NCBI RefSeq assembly: GCF_016892605.1 | Contig: NZ_JAFEMV010000006.1 | Coordinates: 49,737 to 113,736 of the forward strand | Source of the DNA: Desemzia sp. RIT 804 | Lineage (GTDB): Bacteria > Bacillota > Bacilli > Lactobacillales > Carnobacteriaceae | Length of the DNA: 64,000 nt | Direction of reading: 5' to 3' | Shown: piece after piece, positions 57,106 through 64,000 of the stretch | How positions within the stretch are numbered: position 1 is the first letter of the stretch | Layout: each line of letters starts with the position of its first letter | The notes under the pieces: generated by a model | Databases searched by the model: none | Seen by the model: only the letters and a program-made list of their open reading frames with translations | Told to the model about the DNA's origin: nothing | Translations under genes and position numbers: made by a program

Positions 57106-57134
57106 ATACTACCACTAATTTTTTTCTTTGTCTA
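57106..57134 (-). promoter_or_regulatory. Promoter of the lysine riboswitch-dapF operon
   Basis: Minus strand: TAGACA (57134-57129), a 17-bp spacer and TAGTAT (57111-57106) with an extended TGG. Confidence 0.6.
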
Positions 57135-57161
57135 ATTTGTCAGAAAGAAAAAAATTAGATA

Positions 57162-57189
57162 TTGTATTTTTTCTGCAAACTGGTACACT
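57162..57189 (+). promoter_or_regulatory. Promoter of the aminotransferase gene
   Basis: TTGTAT (57162-57167), a 16-bp spacer and TACACT (57184-57189) with extended TGG. It diverges from the dapF promoter, 27 bp apart. Confidence 0.6.
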
Positions 57190-57218
57190 TTTTTCCATAA
57201 GCGAAAAGGAGTGATCGA

Positions 57219-58364
57219 ATGAAAGAATTATTGAACAAAGACGTCCTTAAAGTAGAGACGAGTGAGATACGAGCATTTAACCAGTATGCGGTCGATAATA
57301 AAGCCTCGCTTTTTCTGACCTTAGGGGAACCAGATTTTCCTACACCGGCATCGATAAAAGAAGCTGCGATCGATTCTCTGAATAAAAACCAAACTCATTA
57401 TTCATCAGCTCAAGGTAGCCTTGAATTGCGAGAGGCGATTTGTGCATTTGAGAAAAAAACTAATCACGTCGAGTATTCGCCAGAAGAAGTAATGATCACG
57501 GTTGGTTCTACTGAAGCCATTTCAACGGCTTTAGCCACTTTACTAAATCCTGGGGAAGAAGTCATTATTTTACAGCCCGCTTTTCCTTTATACCGTCAAT
57601 TGATTCAAATGAACAGCGGAGTATGTGTGCCGATCGATACCTCTACTAATCAATTCCAACTGTCTGAAGAAATGTTGGCTGCTGCTATTACTGACAACAC
57701 AAAAGCTATCATCATTAATTCGCCCAATAACCCTACAGGAACGATTCTTGATGCGTCTTCATTAGAAGTGATTTATGAGGCCGTGAAGAAACACCAGCTT
57801 TTTGTGATAAGCGATGATGTTTACAATCAATTGTTATTTACCGAACAACCTGAGCAATTAACAAAATACCAAGATATTCGAAGCTACATCATTACTTGTC
57901 AAAGCTTCTCGAAACCTTATGCTATGACTGGTTGGCGTATTGGCTATTTATTAGCTGATTGGGACTTTATCGAAGAAGCCCTCAAGATTCACCAATATGT
58001 ACTTTCTTGTGTCAACACCTTTATTCAAGATGCAGCTATAGCAGCACTTGATTACAATATCGAAGAGATGCTTAATTCCTACCGCTTGCGGCGAGATTAC
58101 GTCTACAACCGGTTGAAAACAATGGATGTAGACGTGGAATTGCCTGATGGTACTTTCTATATATTGCCGTCTATCAAAAAATATGGGCTGTCTTCATATG
58201 AATTCTGCCAGAAGCTAGTTCTTGAACAAGGCGTTGCGCTTATTCCAGGCAGTTATTTTGAAGCAGACGATTATGTGCGGATCAGTTTTTGTGTGGATAT
58301 GAAAGTCTTAGAAGCGGCAATGGATAAATTGGAGATTTTTCTTCTGCAACTTCAAATGAAGTAA
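57219..58364 (+). CDS. patA: Class I aminotransferase, probable N-acetyl-LL-DAP aminotransferase
   Basis: PLP aminotransferase (381 aa) with PLP-Lys in SQSFSKPYAMTGWRIGY and NSPNNPTG. Close in pattern to Bacillus PatA. With dapH and dapF next door it most likely supplies the aminotransferase step of the acetylase DAP pathway. GAAAAGGAG precedes the ATG. It lies outside the riboswitch unit, so lysine would not control it directly by that RNA. Confidence 0.82.
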   Translation: MKELLNKDVLKVETSEIRAFNQYAVDNKASLFLTLGEPDFPTPASIKEAAIDSLNKNQTHYSSAQGSLELREAICAFEKKTNHVEYSPEEVMITVGSTEAISTALATLLNPGEEVIILQPAFPLYRQLIQMNSGVCVPIDTSTNQFQLSEEMLAAAITDNTKAIIINSPNNPTGTILDASSLEVIYEAVKKHQLFVISDDVYNQLLFTEQPEQLTKYQDIRSYIITCQSFSKPYAMTGWRIGYLLADWDFIEEALKIHQYVLSCVNTFIQDAAIAALDYNIEEMLNSYRLRRDYVYNRLKTMDVDVELPDGTFYILPSIKKYGLSSYEFCQKLVLEQGVALIPGSYFEADDYVRISFCVDMKVLEAAMDKLEIFLLQLQMK

Positions 58365-58387
58365 AACTCAGACAAAAAAGCGAGCGC

Positions 58388-58547
58388 GGGATAAAAGACG
58401 TTTTGACCATTGAATATAAACCAGCCTCCCCTTATGAGACGCTTTTTCTCATAAGGGGAGGCTGGTTTATAGGCATGTTGTCAGGCTTTTGGAACGCGTT
58501 TAAAAGCGCCCGTTTAGTATGCGACAGAGATAAAGACTATTGTCCCA
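58388..58547 (+). repeat. Palindromic repeat R2, copy 3
   Basis: Third copy, same orientation as 39875. Central 23-bp stem ATAAACCAGCCTCCCC... around GACGCTTTTT. Lies between converging patA and the transporter gene. Confidence 0.9.
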
Positions 58548-58577
58548 TTCCCTTTTTTTTTTTCATAACGTGGATGC

Positions 58578-59771
58578 TTATCCTACAAGATTTATCAATA
58601 ATGGGGCCAAGAATCCAGCTAAGATAACTGAACCAATGGATACTGTCACAAAACCACCCACAAGCATTTTAGGTGTTACTGAATCGAGAAACAATTGATG
58701 TTCTTTGCTGTTTGAGAAGTTGCTGTTAGCTACTTCAGCAGGCAAAATGGCTGTACCTGGAAAACCAAAGAGAGCCGTTATTCCTAAAGCGATACTCATC
58801 CAAGGTGAGATCTTTAAAAAACGACCGATCAATAAGGAGAAAAGCACATTTCCGATCGTTCCAAAAACAATAGTCGCTAATAAAGCAGGCAGTATATCTA
58901 GAAATACGTCAGGTGTTGCTGAAGCTAAATTGGAAAGGATGACTACAATTAGTGCTGGCATAGCCAAGCCGTAAGAATTTGCTTTTGTCAGAATGTTTTT
59001 TTCTAAAAAGCCTAATTCACTGAACAATACACCCATTAATAAGGACATAATATTGGCATCGATCAGTTGGAATCCTAATAAAGAGGTTAACCCTTTAGCA
59101 GCAAATGAAGCTAGTAGAGCTACTACAGCAACCTTTGCTAAATAAACGTTTCCTGATTGGTATTTTTCAGGTAAGTCAGAAAATATTTTATAGCGGGAAG
59201 TTGTTTCTTTTTCTTGTACACGTTCGATTTCATTGTTTCGGTACTTTTCTTTAAACGATTTAACTTCTTTTTTCAGAGCCCAGCTGGCAATAGGATAACC
59301 GGCAAAACCTTGGACCACTACCAATAAAGAAGCCAGTAAAGCTAAATCACTGCGTCCGATCGAGTTAGCAGCTTCTGACATTTGAATTGCTGCGATTACT
59401 CCTCCAGCTAAAGGCGGGGCTCCGACTAAGGCTGTTTCTATGCCCATTAATGGAGTGATGATCAAAAATAATACTGCCGTAATTCCAATAATAGCGACAA
59501 TACAGATCAATACTGTTTTCCATTGTTCTTTTAACTGCTTGATATTGAGCATAGTTCCCATGTGAACTAGTAAAAAACCAATCAAAATACTGCCGATTTG
59601 CAGTAACATGGAATCTTGAAAAATAGTTGTAGGCATTCCAAGCCAAAAAGCAATTAGGAAGAAGACAGATGCAGTAAACAGCATAGAAACAATACTTTTG
59701 GTTCTAACAGCGATCACATCGCCAAGAGCATAAATACAAAAAATAATCGTGATGGCAACTAAACTATTCAT
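58578..59771 (-). CDS. Multi-pass membrane protein, probable transporter
   Basis: 397 aa with ten or more predicted helices and a charged central loop (about 165-205). PPLAGGVIAAIQMSEAANS and FGFPGTAILPAEVANS resemble each other, suggesting two inverted halves as in secondary carriers of the glutamate/LrgB-like superfamily. I cannot name the family with certainty. ATG 59771 follows GAGG. Its divergence from an M20 amidohydrolase suggests uptake of an acylated amino acid or peptide. Confidence 0.65.
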   Translation of the reverse strand: MNSLVAITIIFCIYALGDVIAVRTKSIVSMLFTASVFFLIAFWLGMPTTIFQDSMLLQIGSILIGFLLVHMGTMLNIKQLKEQWKTVLICIVAIIGITAVLFLIITPLMGIETALVGAPPLAGGVIAAIQMSEAANSIGRSDLALLASLLVVVQGFAGYPIASWALKKEVKSFKEKYRNNEIERVQEKETTSRYKIFSDLPEKYQSGNVYLAKVAVVALLASFAAKGLTSLLGFQLIDANIMSLLMGVLFSELGFLEKNILTKANSYGLAMPALIVVILSNLASATPDVFLDILPALLATIVFGTIGNVLFSLLIGRFLKISPWMSIALGITALFGFPGTAILPAEVANSNFSNSKEHQLFLDSVTPKMLVGGFVTVSIGSVILAGFLAPLLINLVG

Positions 59772-59809
59772 AAAAATCCTCATTTCTATTCTTTACGTTA
59801 ATGTGCTAA

Positions 59810-59838
59810 ATGATAAAATAGTTAAAATGATTTGTCAA
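59810..59838 (-). promoter_or_regulatory. Promoter of the transporter gene
   Basis: Minus strand: TTGACA (59838-59833), a 17-bp spacer, TATCAT (59815-59810). Confidence 0.65.
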
Positions 59839-59918
59839 TTTTAATTTTATAACAAGTTAAAAAGAGGGAGTTATTAAAAAACGTTGATATACCAAATGGG
59901 AAATGATGAGAAATCAAT

Positions 59919-59947
59919 TTGACAAATGAAAAATGAATCGTTATAGT
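59919..59947 (+). promoter_or_regulatory. Promoter of the M20 amidohydrolase gene
   Basis: TTGACA (59919-59924), a 17-bp spacer, TATAGT (59942-59947). The two divergent promoters share a control region of about 80 bp. Confidence 0.7.
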
Positions 59948-60021
59948 GAGACTTACAAAATATTCAGAAAATTCAATTATATTACTGCGAAAAAGTAGCT
60001 GAATCTAAAGGAGTCGAGAGA

Positions 60022-61221
60022 ATGAGTCAAGATACCATTACACTAACCAGTCCCGTAAAAGAATTGATAGCTTCTAAGGAAAAGGAAATGATAGCTTTTC
60101 GTCGGCACTTGCATGCTAATCCAGAAGTGTCTTTAGAAGAATTTGAAACGACTAAAACGATAGCTGCTAAACTAGATGAATTAGACATTTCTTATCGCTT
60201 AACAAAACCTACAGGTGTTATAGCTGAAATCAAGGGTGCTAGACCCGGTAAAACAGTCTTACTTCGTGCAGATATGGACGCTTTATCTGTGCAGCAACTG
60301 AATGAAGTAGATTACAAATCAGTTGAAGAAGGAAAAATGCATGCTTGTGGACATGATGCTCATGTTTCGATGCTGATGAATGCGGCTTATGCGTTGAATG
60401 AAGTAAAAGATACTTTCGAAGGTACAGTACGCTTAGTTTTCCAACCCGCTGAAGAAATTGCTGAAGGTGCAAAATTAATGGTAGAACAAGGAGCTGTTGA
60501 TGGAGTAGACAATGCTTTTGGGATCCACATTTGGGCTCCTGGAAAAGTAGGAACCGTTTCTTGTCCAGCTGGACCTTCTTTTGCCGCTGCAGATATTGTG
60601 AAAGTAGATTTTGTCGGTAGTGGTGGTCATGCAGCACAGCCACATTTAAATATTGATGCGGCCATCATGGCGTCCCAATACGTAGCGAATGTGCAATCCA
60701 TTGTTTCTCGCGTAGTAGATCCGATGCAACCAGCTGTTGTGACACTAGGAAAAATGGAAGTTGGAACGCGGTTTAACGTCATTGCAGAAAATGCACATAT
60801 TGAAGGAACAGTGCGCACATTTGATCCTGCAACTCGAGATAAAGTAGAAGAATGCATCAAACATTATGCGGAAGAAATCGCTCGTATGTATGGCGGGAAA
60901 GCTTCAGTAGAATACCAACGTATGACTGAGCCGGTAAATAATGAAGAGAGAACGGCTAACTTGGTCCAAGAAGTTGCTGCACAAGCTTTTGGCGAAACAG
61001 CGGTCGATAATTGTCCTCCGACAATGGGTGGAGAAGACTTTGGCTACTATATGCTGCAGATCCCAGGTGCATTTGCCACAGTAGGCAGCGGTAATCCGGA
61101 TAAAGATACGTGCTGGCCGCATCACTCTGGTCGTTTCAATGTTGATGAAGAAGCATTGAAAGTCGGAGCAGAACTATACGCTCAATATGCACTAGCTTAT
61201 TTAGCCCAAGACCAGTTTTAA
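60022..61221 (+). CDS. M20 family amidohydrolase
   Basis: Zinc/manganese metallopeptidase-fold deacylase (399 aa): MHACGHDAHV, FQPAEEIAEGA and GIHIWAP carry metal and catalytic residues, with a lid domain about 185-295. It could hydrolyse N-acyl amino acids (hippurate or aminoacylase type) or serve as N-acetyl-DAP deacetylase, which would complete the acetylase lysine pathway with dapH and patA. Divergence from a transporter favours the first. Start follows AAAGGAG. Confidence 0.85.
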   Translation: MSQDTITLTSPVKELIASKEKEMIAFRRHLHANPEVSLEEFETTKTIAAKLDELDISYRLTKPTGVIAEIKGARPGKTVLLRADMDALSVQQLNEVDYKSVEEGKMHACGHDAHVSMLMNAAYALNEVKDTFEGTVRLVFQPAEEIAEGAKLMVEQGAVDGVDNAFGIHIWAPGKVGTVSCPAGPSFAAADIVKVDFVGSGGHAAQPHLNIDAAIMASQYVANVQSIVSRVVDPMQPAVVTLGKMEVGTRFNVIAENAHIEGTVRTFDPATRDKVEECIKHYAEEIARMYGGKASVEYQRMTEPVNNEERTANLVQEVAAQAFGETAVDNCPPTMGGEDFGYYMLQIPGAFATVGSGNPDKDTCWPHHSGRFNVDEEALKVGAELYAQYALAYLAQDQF

Positions 61222-61232
61222 GCCAAATTTAT

Positions 61233-61272
61233 TCTGTGGATAGAAGGCATATTCTTCTGCCCACGGATTTTT
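61233..61272 (+). terminator. Terminator after the amidohydrolase
   Basis: CTGTGGATAGAAG pairs with CTTCTGCCCACGG with wobble pairs and one mismatch, then ATTTTTTG. Confidence 0.75.
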
Positions 61273-61468
61273 TGTTCTTTGGCAAAAGTTAAGAAACCTC
61301 AATTCTCACCATAATCAGTGTTCTTAACTTTGAATTTACATGAGATTTACTTCCATCATTTATAATGAAAGTAGTTGATTAGAAAATGGTCACTATAGAT
61401 TTTCATCAACAAATGAACTAGCAGAACAAGTATTTCTAAACAGTGATGTAAAAAGAGAGGAGCTCACT

Positions 61469-62269
61469 ATGCATTACTATGATCAACATATGCATACTTA
61501 TTTTTCACCAGACTCTACCGAAACACTCGAACGTTATTTGGAACAATCAGCTGGAAAAACAGTAATCACAACGGAACATTTGGACTTCTTTAGCAAGGAA
61601 CAGGAAACTGCGGATGTTCTTCCAGACTTTGATGCTTATTCAGAAAAAATTGCTCAATTGAATCAGCTTTATGATCAACGGATATTAAAAGGGATAGAAG
61701 TCGGGTTTACTTATCCGGATAAAGAGAAAATCCAAGATTTTTTAAGCGGCAAAGATTACGATTTGATTCTGATGAGCATTCATCACAATGGCAGACATGG
61801 TTTTATGCTGCTGGGAAATGATGACGTTCCGTTAGAGAATCAATTGGAAGAGTATTACTCTTTGATGCTGCAAGGTGTACGCGAATTTACCAATGCAAAT
61901 GTATTAGCTCATTTTGACTATGGTCTGCGAAGTTACGAAGTAAGCGTAGAGGAATTGAAAGCAGCGGAACCTAAGTTGCTGCAAATTTTTGAAACAGCTG
62001 TTCAACATGACATAGCATTTGAACTGAATACGAGAAGCATGTATAGATTTGGAAATGCACACCTTTATGAGTACGCTATCGATCTTTATCGCTCAGTAGG
62101 CGGCACCTTGTTCACCGTAAGTTCTGATGCGCATGTAGTAGAGGATTACGAATTAGGGTTCAAGGATGCCTTTGAAATGTTGAAAAAGCATGGAGTAGAG
62201 CAGCTGGCTGTTTTCAAAAACCAGCAACCGTCTTTTGTAGAGTTGCCGCAAAGTGCAAACGTTCAATAA
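61469..62269 (+). CDS. PHP-domain phosphatase, histidinol-phosphatase type
   Basis: 266-residue PHP hydrolase: DQHMHTYFSPDS, TTEHLDF, GIEVGF and SSDAHVVEDY carry the metal ligands of the HisK family. No other histidine genes lie nearby, so it may serve as a general phosphatase. GAGAGGAG precedes the ATG. It is about 110 bp before the EamA gene with a weak terminator between. Confidence 0.85.
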   Translation: MHYYDQHMHTYFSPDSTETLERYLEQSAGKTVITTEHLDFFSKEQETADVLPDFDAYSEKIAQLNQLYDQRILKGIEVGFTYPDKEKIQDFLSGKDYDLILMSIHHNGRHGFMLLGNDDVPLENQLEEYYSLMLQGVREFTNANVLAHFDYGLRSYEVSVEELKAAEPKLLQIFETAVQHDIAFELNTRSMYRFGNAHLYEYAIDLYRSVGGTLFTVSSDAHVVEDYELGFKDAFEMLKKHGVEQLAVFKNQQPSFVELPQSANVQ

Positions 62270-62283
62270 TAAGAAAGAGTTAA

Positions 62284-62309
62284 GGCAGTCTGAAAGGGCT
62301 GCTTTTTCT
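62284..62309 (+). terminator. Short terminator after the PHP gene
   Basis: GCAGTC pairs with GGCTGC around six bases, followed by TTTTTC. Confidence 0.55.
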
Positions 62310-62381
62310 AGATAGACAAGTTGAAGAGCAGTATAAAGCAATTATTTCAGTAGAATAGTTAAAGGAGGGACTGTTTTTATT

Positions 62382-63266
62382 ATGAGTGGGAAAGTAAAGG
62401 TTATATTATCCATGCTGATCTTTGGGACGTTGAGCATCTTTGTTCGCCAAATTCCGATGGCAACAACTCAAATTGCATTTTATCGTGGAGCATTAGGGAG
62501 TATCTTTCTCGTGGTGACTCTGCTGCTTAAAAAAGAGCGCATTCCGTTTCAGTTGATCCGAAAGAATGGAAAATTTTTGCTGCTTTCCGGATTTGCGGTA
62601 GGAGCCAATTGGATTCTGTTGTTTGAAGCTTATCGTTATACAACAGTTTCGAATGCAACGATCAGCTATTATTTTCAACCGGTTATTTTAACAATGCTAG
62701 CTCCATTAGTGTTTAAAGAAGCGCTGACAATAAAAAAAATCAGCTTTGTATTGTTGGGTATGTTCGGGATGGTATTCATTATTGGATTCAGTGGCAGTTC
62801 TGCAGGATATGATCATCCAATAGGCATTGGATTTGGCCTTGCAGCGGCTTTATTCTATGCCATCGCCATTATCTCTAATAAAAAAGTCACAGGCCTTAAC
62901 GACCTTCATTTGACCGCCATGACATTGATCATCGCCACAGTTATTTTATTACCGTATGTATTACTGACAACCGGTCTTGGAACAAGTCAACTGGCAGTGC
63001 CCTCTATTTTGTCATTATTGGTATTAGGGGTAGTTCATACAGGAATCGCATATGTACTGGTTTTTTCCGGCTTACAAAAAATTGAAGGGCAGACATTTGC
63101 TGTATTAAGCTATATTGATCCGTTAACTGCTGTTGTCGTTTCAACAGTCATACTGCAAGAACCGATTTCTGGTCTGCAACTGTTTGGTGGTGCGTTGGTT
63201 TTGGCAGCGACATTTATGAATGAATTTTTTACGGGAAAAGTGCCGAAGACTGAGCAAGTAGAATAG
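62382..63266 (+). CDS. EamA/DMT-family transporter
   Basis: 294 aa, ten predicted helices in two EamA repeats (about 5-140 and 150-285). FGTLSIFVRQIPMATTQIAF and YIDPLTAVVVSTVILQEPIS are family signatures. Probable metabolite or amino-acid exporter. AAAGGAGGG precedes the ATG. Substrate cannot be inferred. Confidence 0.85.
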   Translation: MSGKVKVILSMLIFGTLSIFVRQIPMATTQIAFYRGALGSIFLVVTLLLKKERIPFQLIRKNGKFLLLSGFAVGANWILLFEAYRYTTVSNATISYYFQPVILTMLAPLVFKEALTIKKISFVLLGMFGMVFIIGFSGSSAGYDHPIGIGFGLAAALFYAIAIISNKKVTGLNDLHLTAMTLIIATVILLPYVLLTTGLGTSQLAVPSILSLLVLGVVHTGIAYVLVFSGLQKIEGQTFAVLSYIDPLTAVVVSTVILQEPISGLQLFGGALVLAATFMNEFFTGKVPKTEQVE

Positions 63267-63280
63267 ATATAGATTATGAG

Positions 63281-63305
63281 AAGAGGCAGAGATGCCTTTT
63301 TTTTA
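63281..63305 (+). terminator. Terminator after the EamA gene
   Basis: AGGCA-GAGA-TGCCT followed by eight T. Confidence 0.7.
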
Positions 63306-63378
63306 TTGCTCGAAAACAACGGTGTTCGCTAAATAATTACCCATTGAGTCAAAAGAAGCTGAAAGCGGACGTTTACCT

Positions 63379-63600
63379 TACAAAAAGGTGAGTAAATAAG
63401 GTTGTAATGTCGCCTAGAGGCTGTCTAGCTGACAAAAGGGTGTGTAAGTAAGGCTGTAATGTCGCCTAGAGGCTGTCTAGCTGACAAAAGGATGAGTAAA
63501 TAGGGCTGTAATGTCGCCTAAAGGCTGTCTAGCTGACAAAAGGGTGTGTAAGTAAGGCTGTAATGTCACCTAAAAGCCAGCTATCTCACAATAGCGTTAG
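63379..63600 (+). repeat. 52-bp tandem repeat, about four units
   Basis: GACAAAAGG recurs at 63431, 63483 and 63535, an exact 52-bp period, with a partial first unit and a decayed last one. Each unit carries GTAATGTCGCCTAGAGG and CTGTCTAGCTGAC. No reading frame runs through it. Confidence 0.9.
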
Positions 63601-63695
63601 TAAATAGACCAGAATTATGAGCTGAAATTCTATTTCACAATAAAAACAGAATTTAGAAAAGAATCAATTCAGAATATGTATTCAAGCTACACTAA

Positions 63696-63742
63696 AAAAT
63701 CCCTTTTCCTCATAAATGCTTACAGGGAAAAGGGATTTTAGG
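63696..63742. terminator. Hairpin terminator in the right-edge region
   Basis: AAAATCCCTTTTCC pairs with GGGAAAAGGGATTTT with one offset. It may serve a gene outside the window. Confidence 0.7.
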
Positions 63743-63764
63743 ATAATATAAATGTTTTTTCATC

Positions 63765-64000
63765 AGGCAATGTCGTTAGGCTAATCGCTTTTCTCCACTC
63801 TCTAAAACGAGTTGCAAGAGGCAGCTGACACGGCTATAAGCCGAAACTGCTCAGGTGATAAAAAGCATCACCTGGGCAGTTTCTTCTTATATCCGATCAG
63901 CTAACCGCCTCGCTTCACTCTCTATCTAAAACGAGTTGCAAGAGGCAGCTGACACGGCTATAAGCCGAAACCGCTCAGGGGATAAAAAGCATCACCTGGG
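63765..64000 (-). repeat. R3 repeat array, inverted, running off the window
   Basis: Two units with a 124-bp period (AAAACGAGTTGCAAG at 63804 and 63928) that share AAAACGAGTTGC, CACTCTCTA and the stem design with the array at 44201-44575, in opposite orientation. Units end in long hairpins (CAGGTGAT...ATCACCTG). The array continues past base 64000. Confidence 0.85.

Noticed and set aside
63379..63600. CRISPR array
   Set aside because: The whole 52-bp unit repeats head to tail; there are no unique spacers and no cas genes.

Overview
The window is AT-rich DNA from a low-GC Gram-positive bacterium. Gene order, strong Shine-Dalgarno sites and protein families all point to Lactobacillales, most probably Carnobacterium or a close relative; the genus is an inference from gene content, not a database result. 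The left part is the conserved block that normally lies a few kilobases from the replication origin: rpsF-ssb-rpsR, gdpP-rplI, dnaB, purA, tRNA-Lys, walRKHIJ, htrA and rlmH. Two parS-like 16-mers (457-472, 1727-1742) and a cluster of six consensus DnaA boxes in front of rlmH (22060-22337) fit an origin-proximal position.

Layout. 0-7.9 kb: translation and replication housekeeping. 8.2-11.6 kb: intracellular alpha-amylase, two small envelope/stress proteins on the minus strand and a stand-alone PTS IIA. 11.7-17.4 kb: the WalRK cell-wall two-component operon. 18-20.6 kb: a three-gene exopolysaccharide fragment (chain-length protein, tyrosine kinase, glycosyltransferase) lying between walJ and htrA. 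20.7-30.7 kb: htrA, rlmH and mostly single metabolic genes (glyoxalases, YghU-type GST, FabV, adenosine deaminase, RluF-type synthase). 31.2-37 kb: a GGDEF protein, then an Rgg-like regulator with an ApbE flavin transferase, an FMN reductase and a reductase-PAS protein that ends in three tandem flavinylation motifs. 37.3-46 kb: a P-type ATPase bracketed by inverted palindromic repeats, an Mga-like regulator, a betaine-binding lipoprotein, a 125-bp tandem repeat array and a CofE-like ligase. 45.9-47.7 kb: a gene graveyard holding IS30 transposase, YcxB-like and Fic relics. 47.8-51.3 kb: a disulfide reductase, a DUF2798 membrane protein and a ZinT lipoprotein under a Zur box. 51.4-55 kb: reverse transsulfuration and activated-methyl-cycle operon (mccA-mccB-yrrT-luxS) preceded by a cysteine-rich leader peptide and a terminator. 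55.3-58.4 kb: lysine/diaminopimelate genes (dapH, dapF behind a lysine riboswitch; a divergent aminotransferase). 58.6-63.3 kb: a multi-pass transporter divergent from an M20 amidohydrolase, a PHP phosphatase and an EamA transporter. The right edge holds a 52-bp tandem repeat and the start of another 125-bp repeat array.

The two most interesting systems are these. (1) The Rgg-ApbE-reductase operon appears to be self-contained: a cytosolic ApbE would attach FMN covalently to two or three sites on the C-terminal tail of an NAD(P)H:FMN-reductase/PAS protein. (2) The leader at 51395-51736 looks like a complete cysteine-sensing attenuator: a 29-residue peptide with eight Cys, a strong terminator in front of mccA, and an 8-nt segment inside the leader ORF that can pair with the 5' arm of that terminator. 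The intergenic DNA also carries at least five families of structured repeats, two of which show compensatory base changes between copies.
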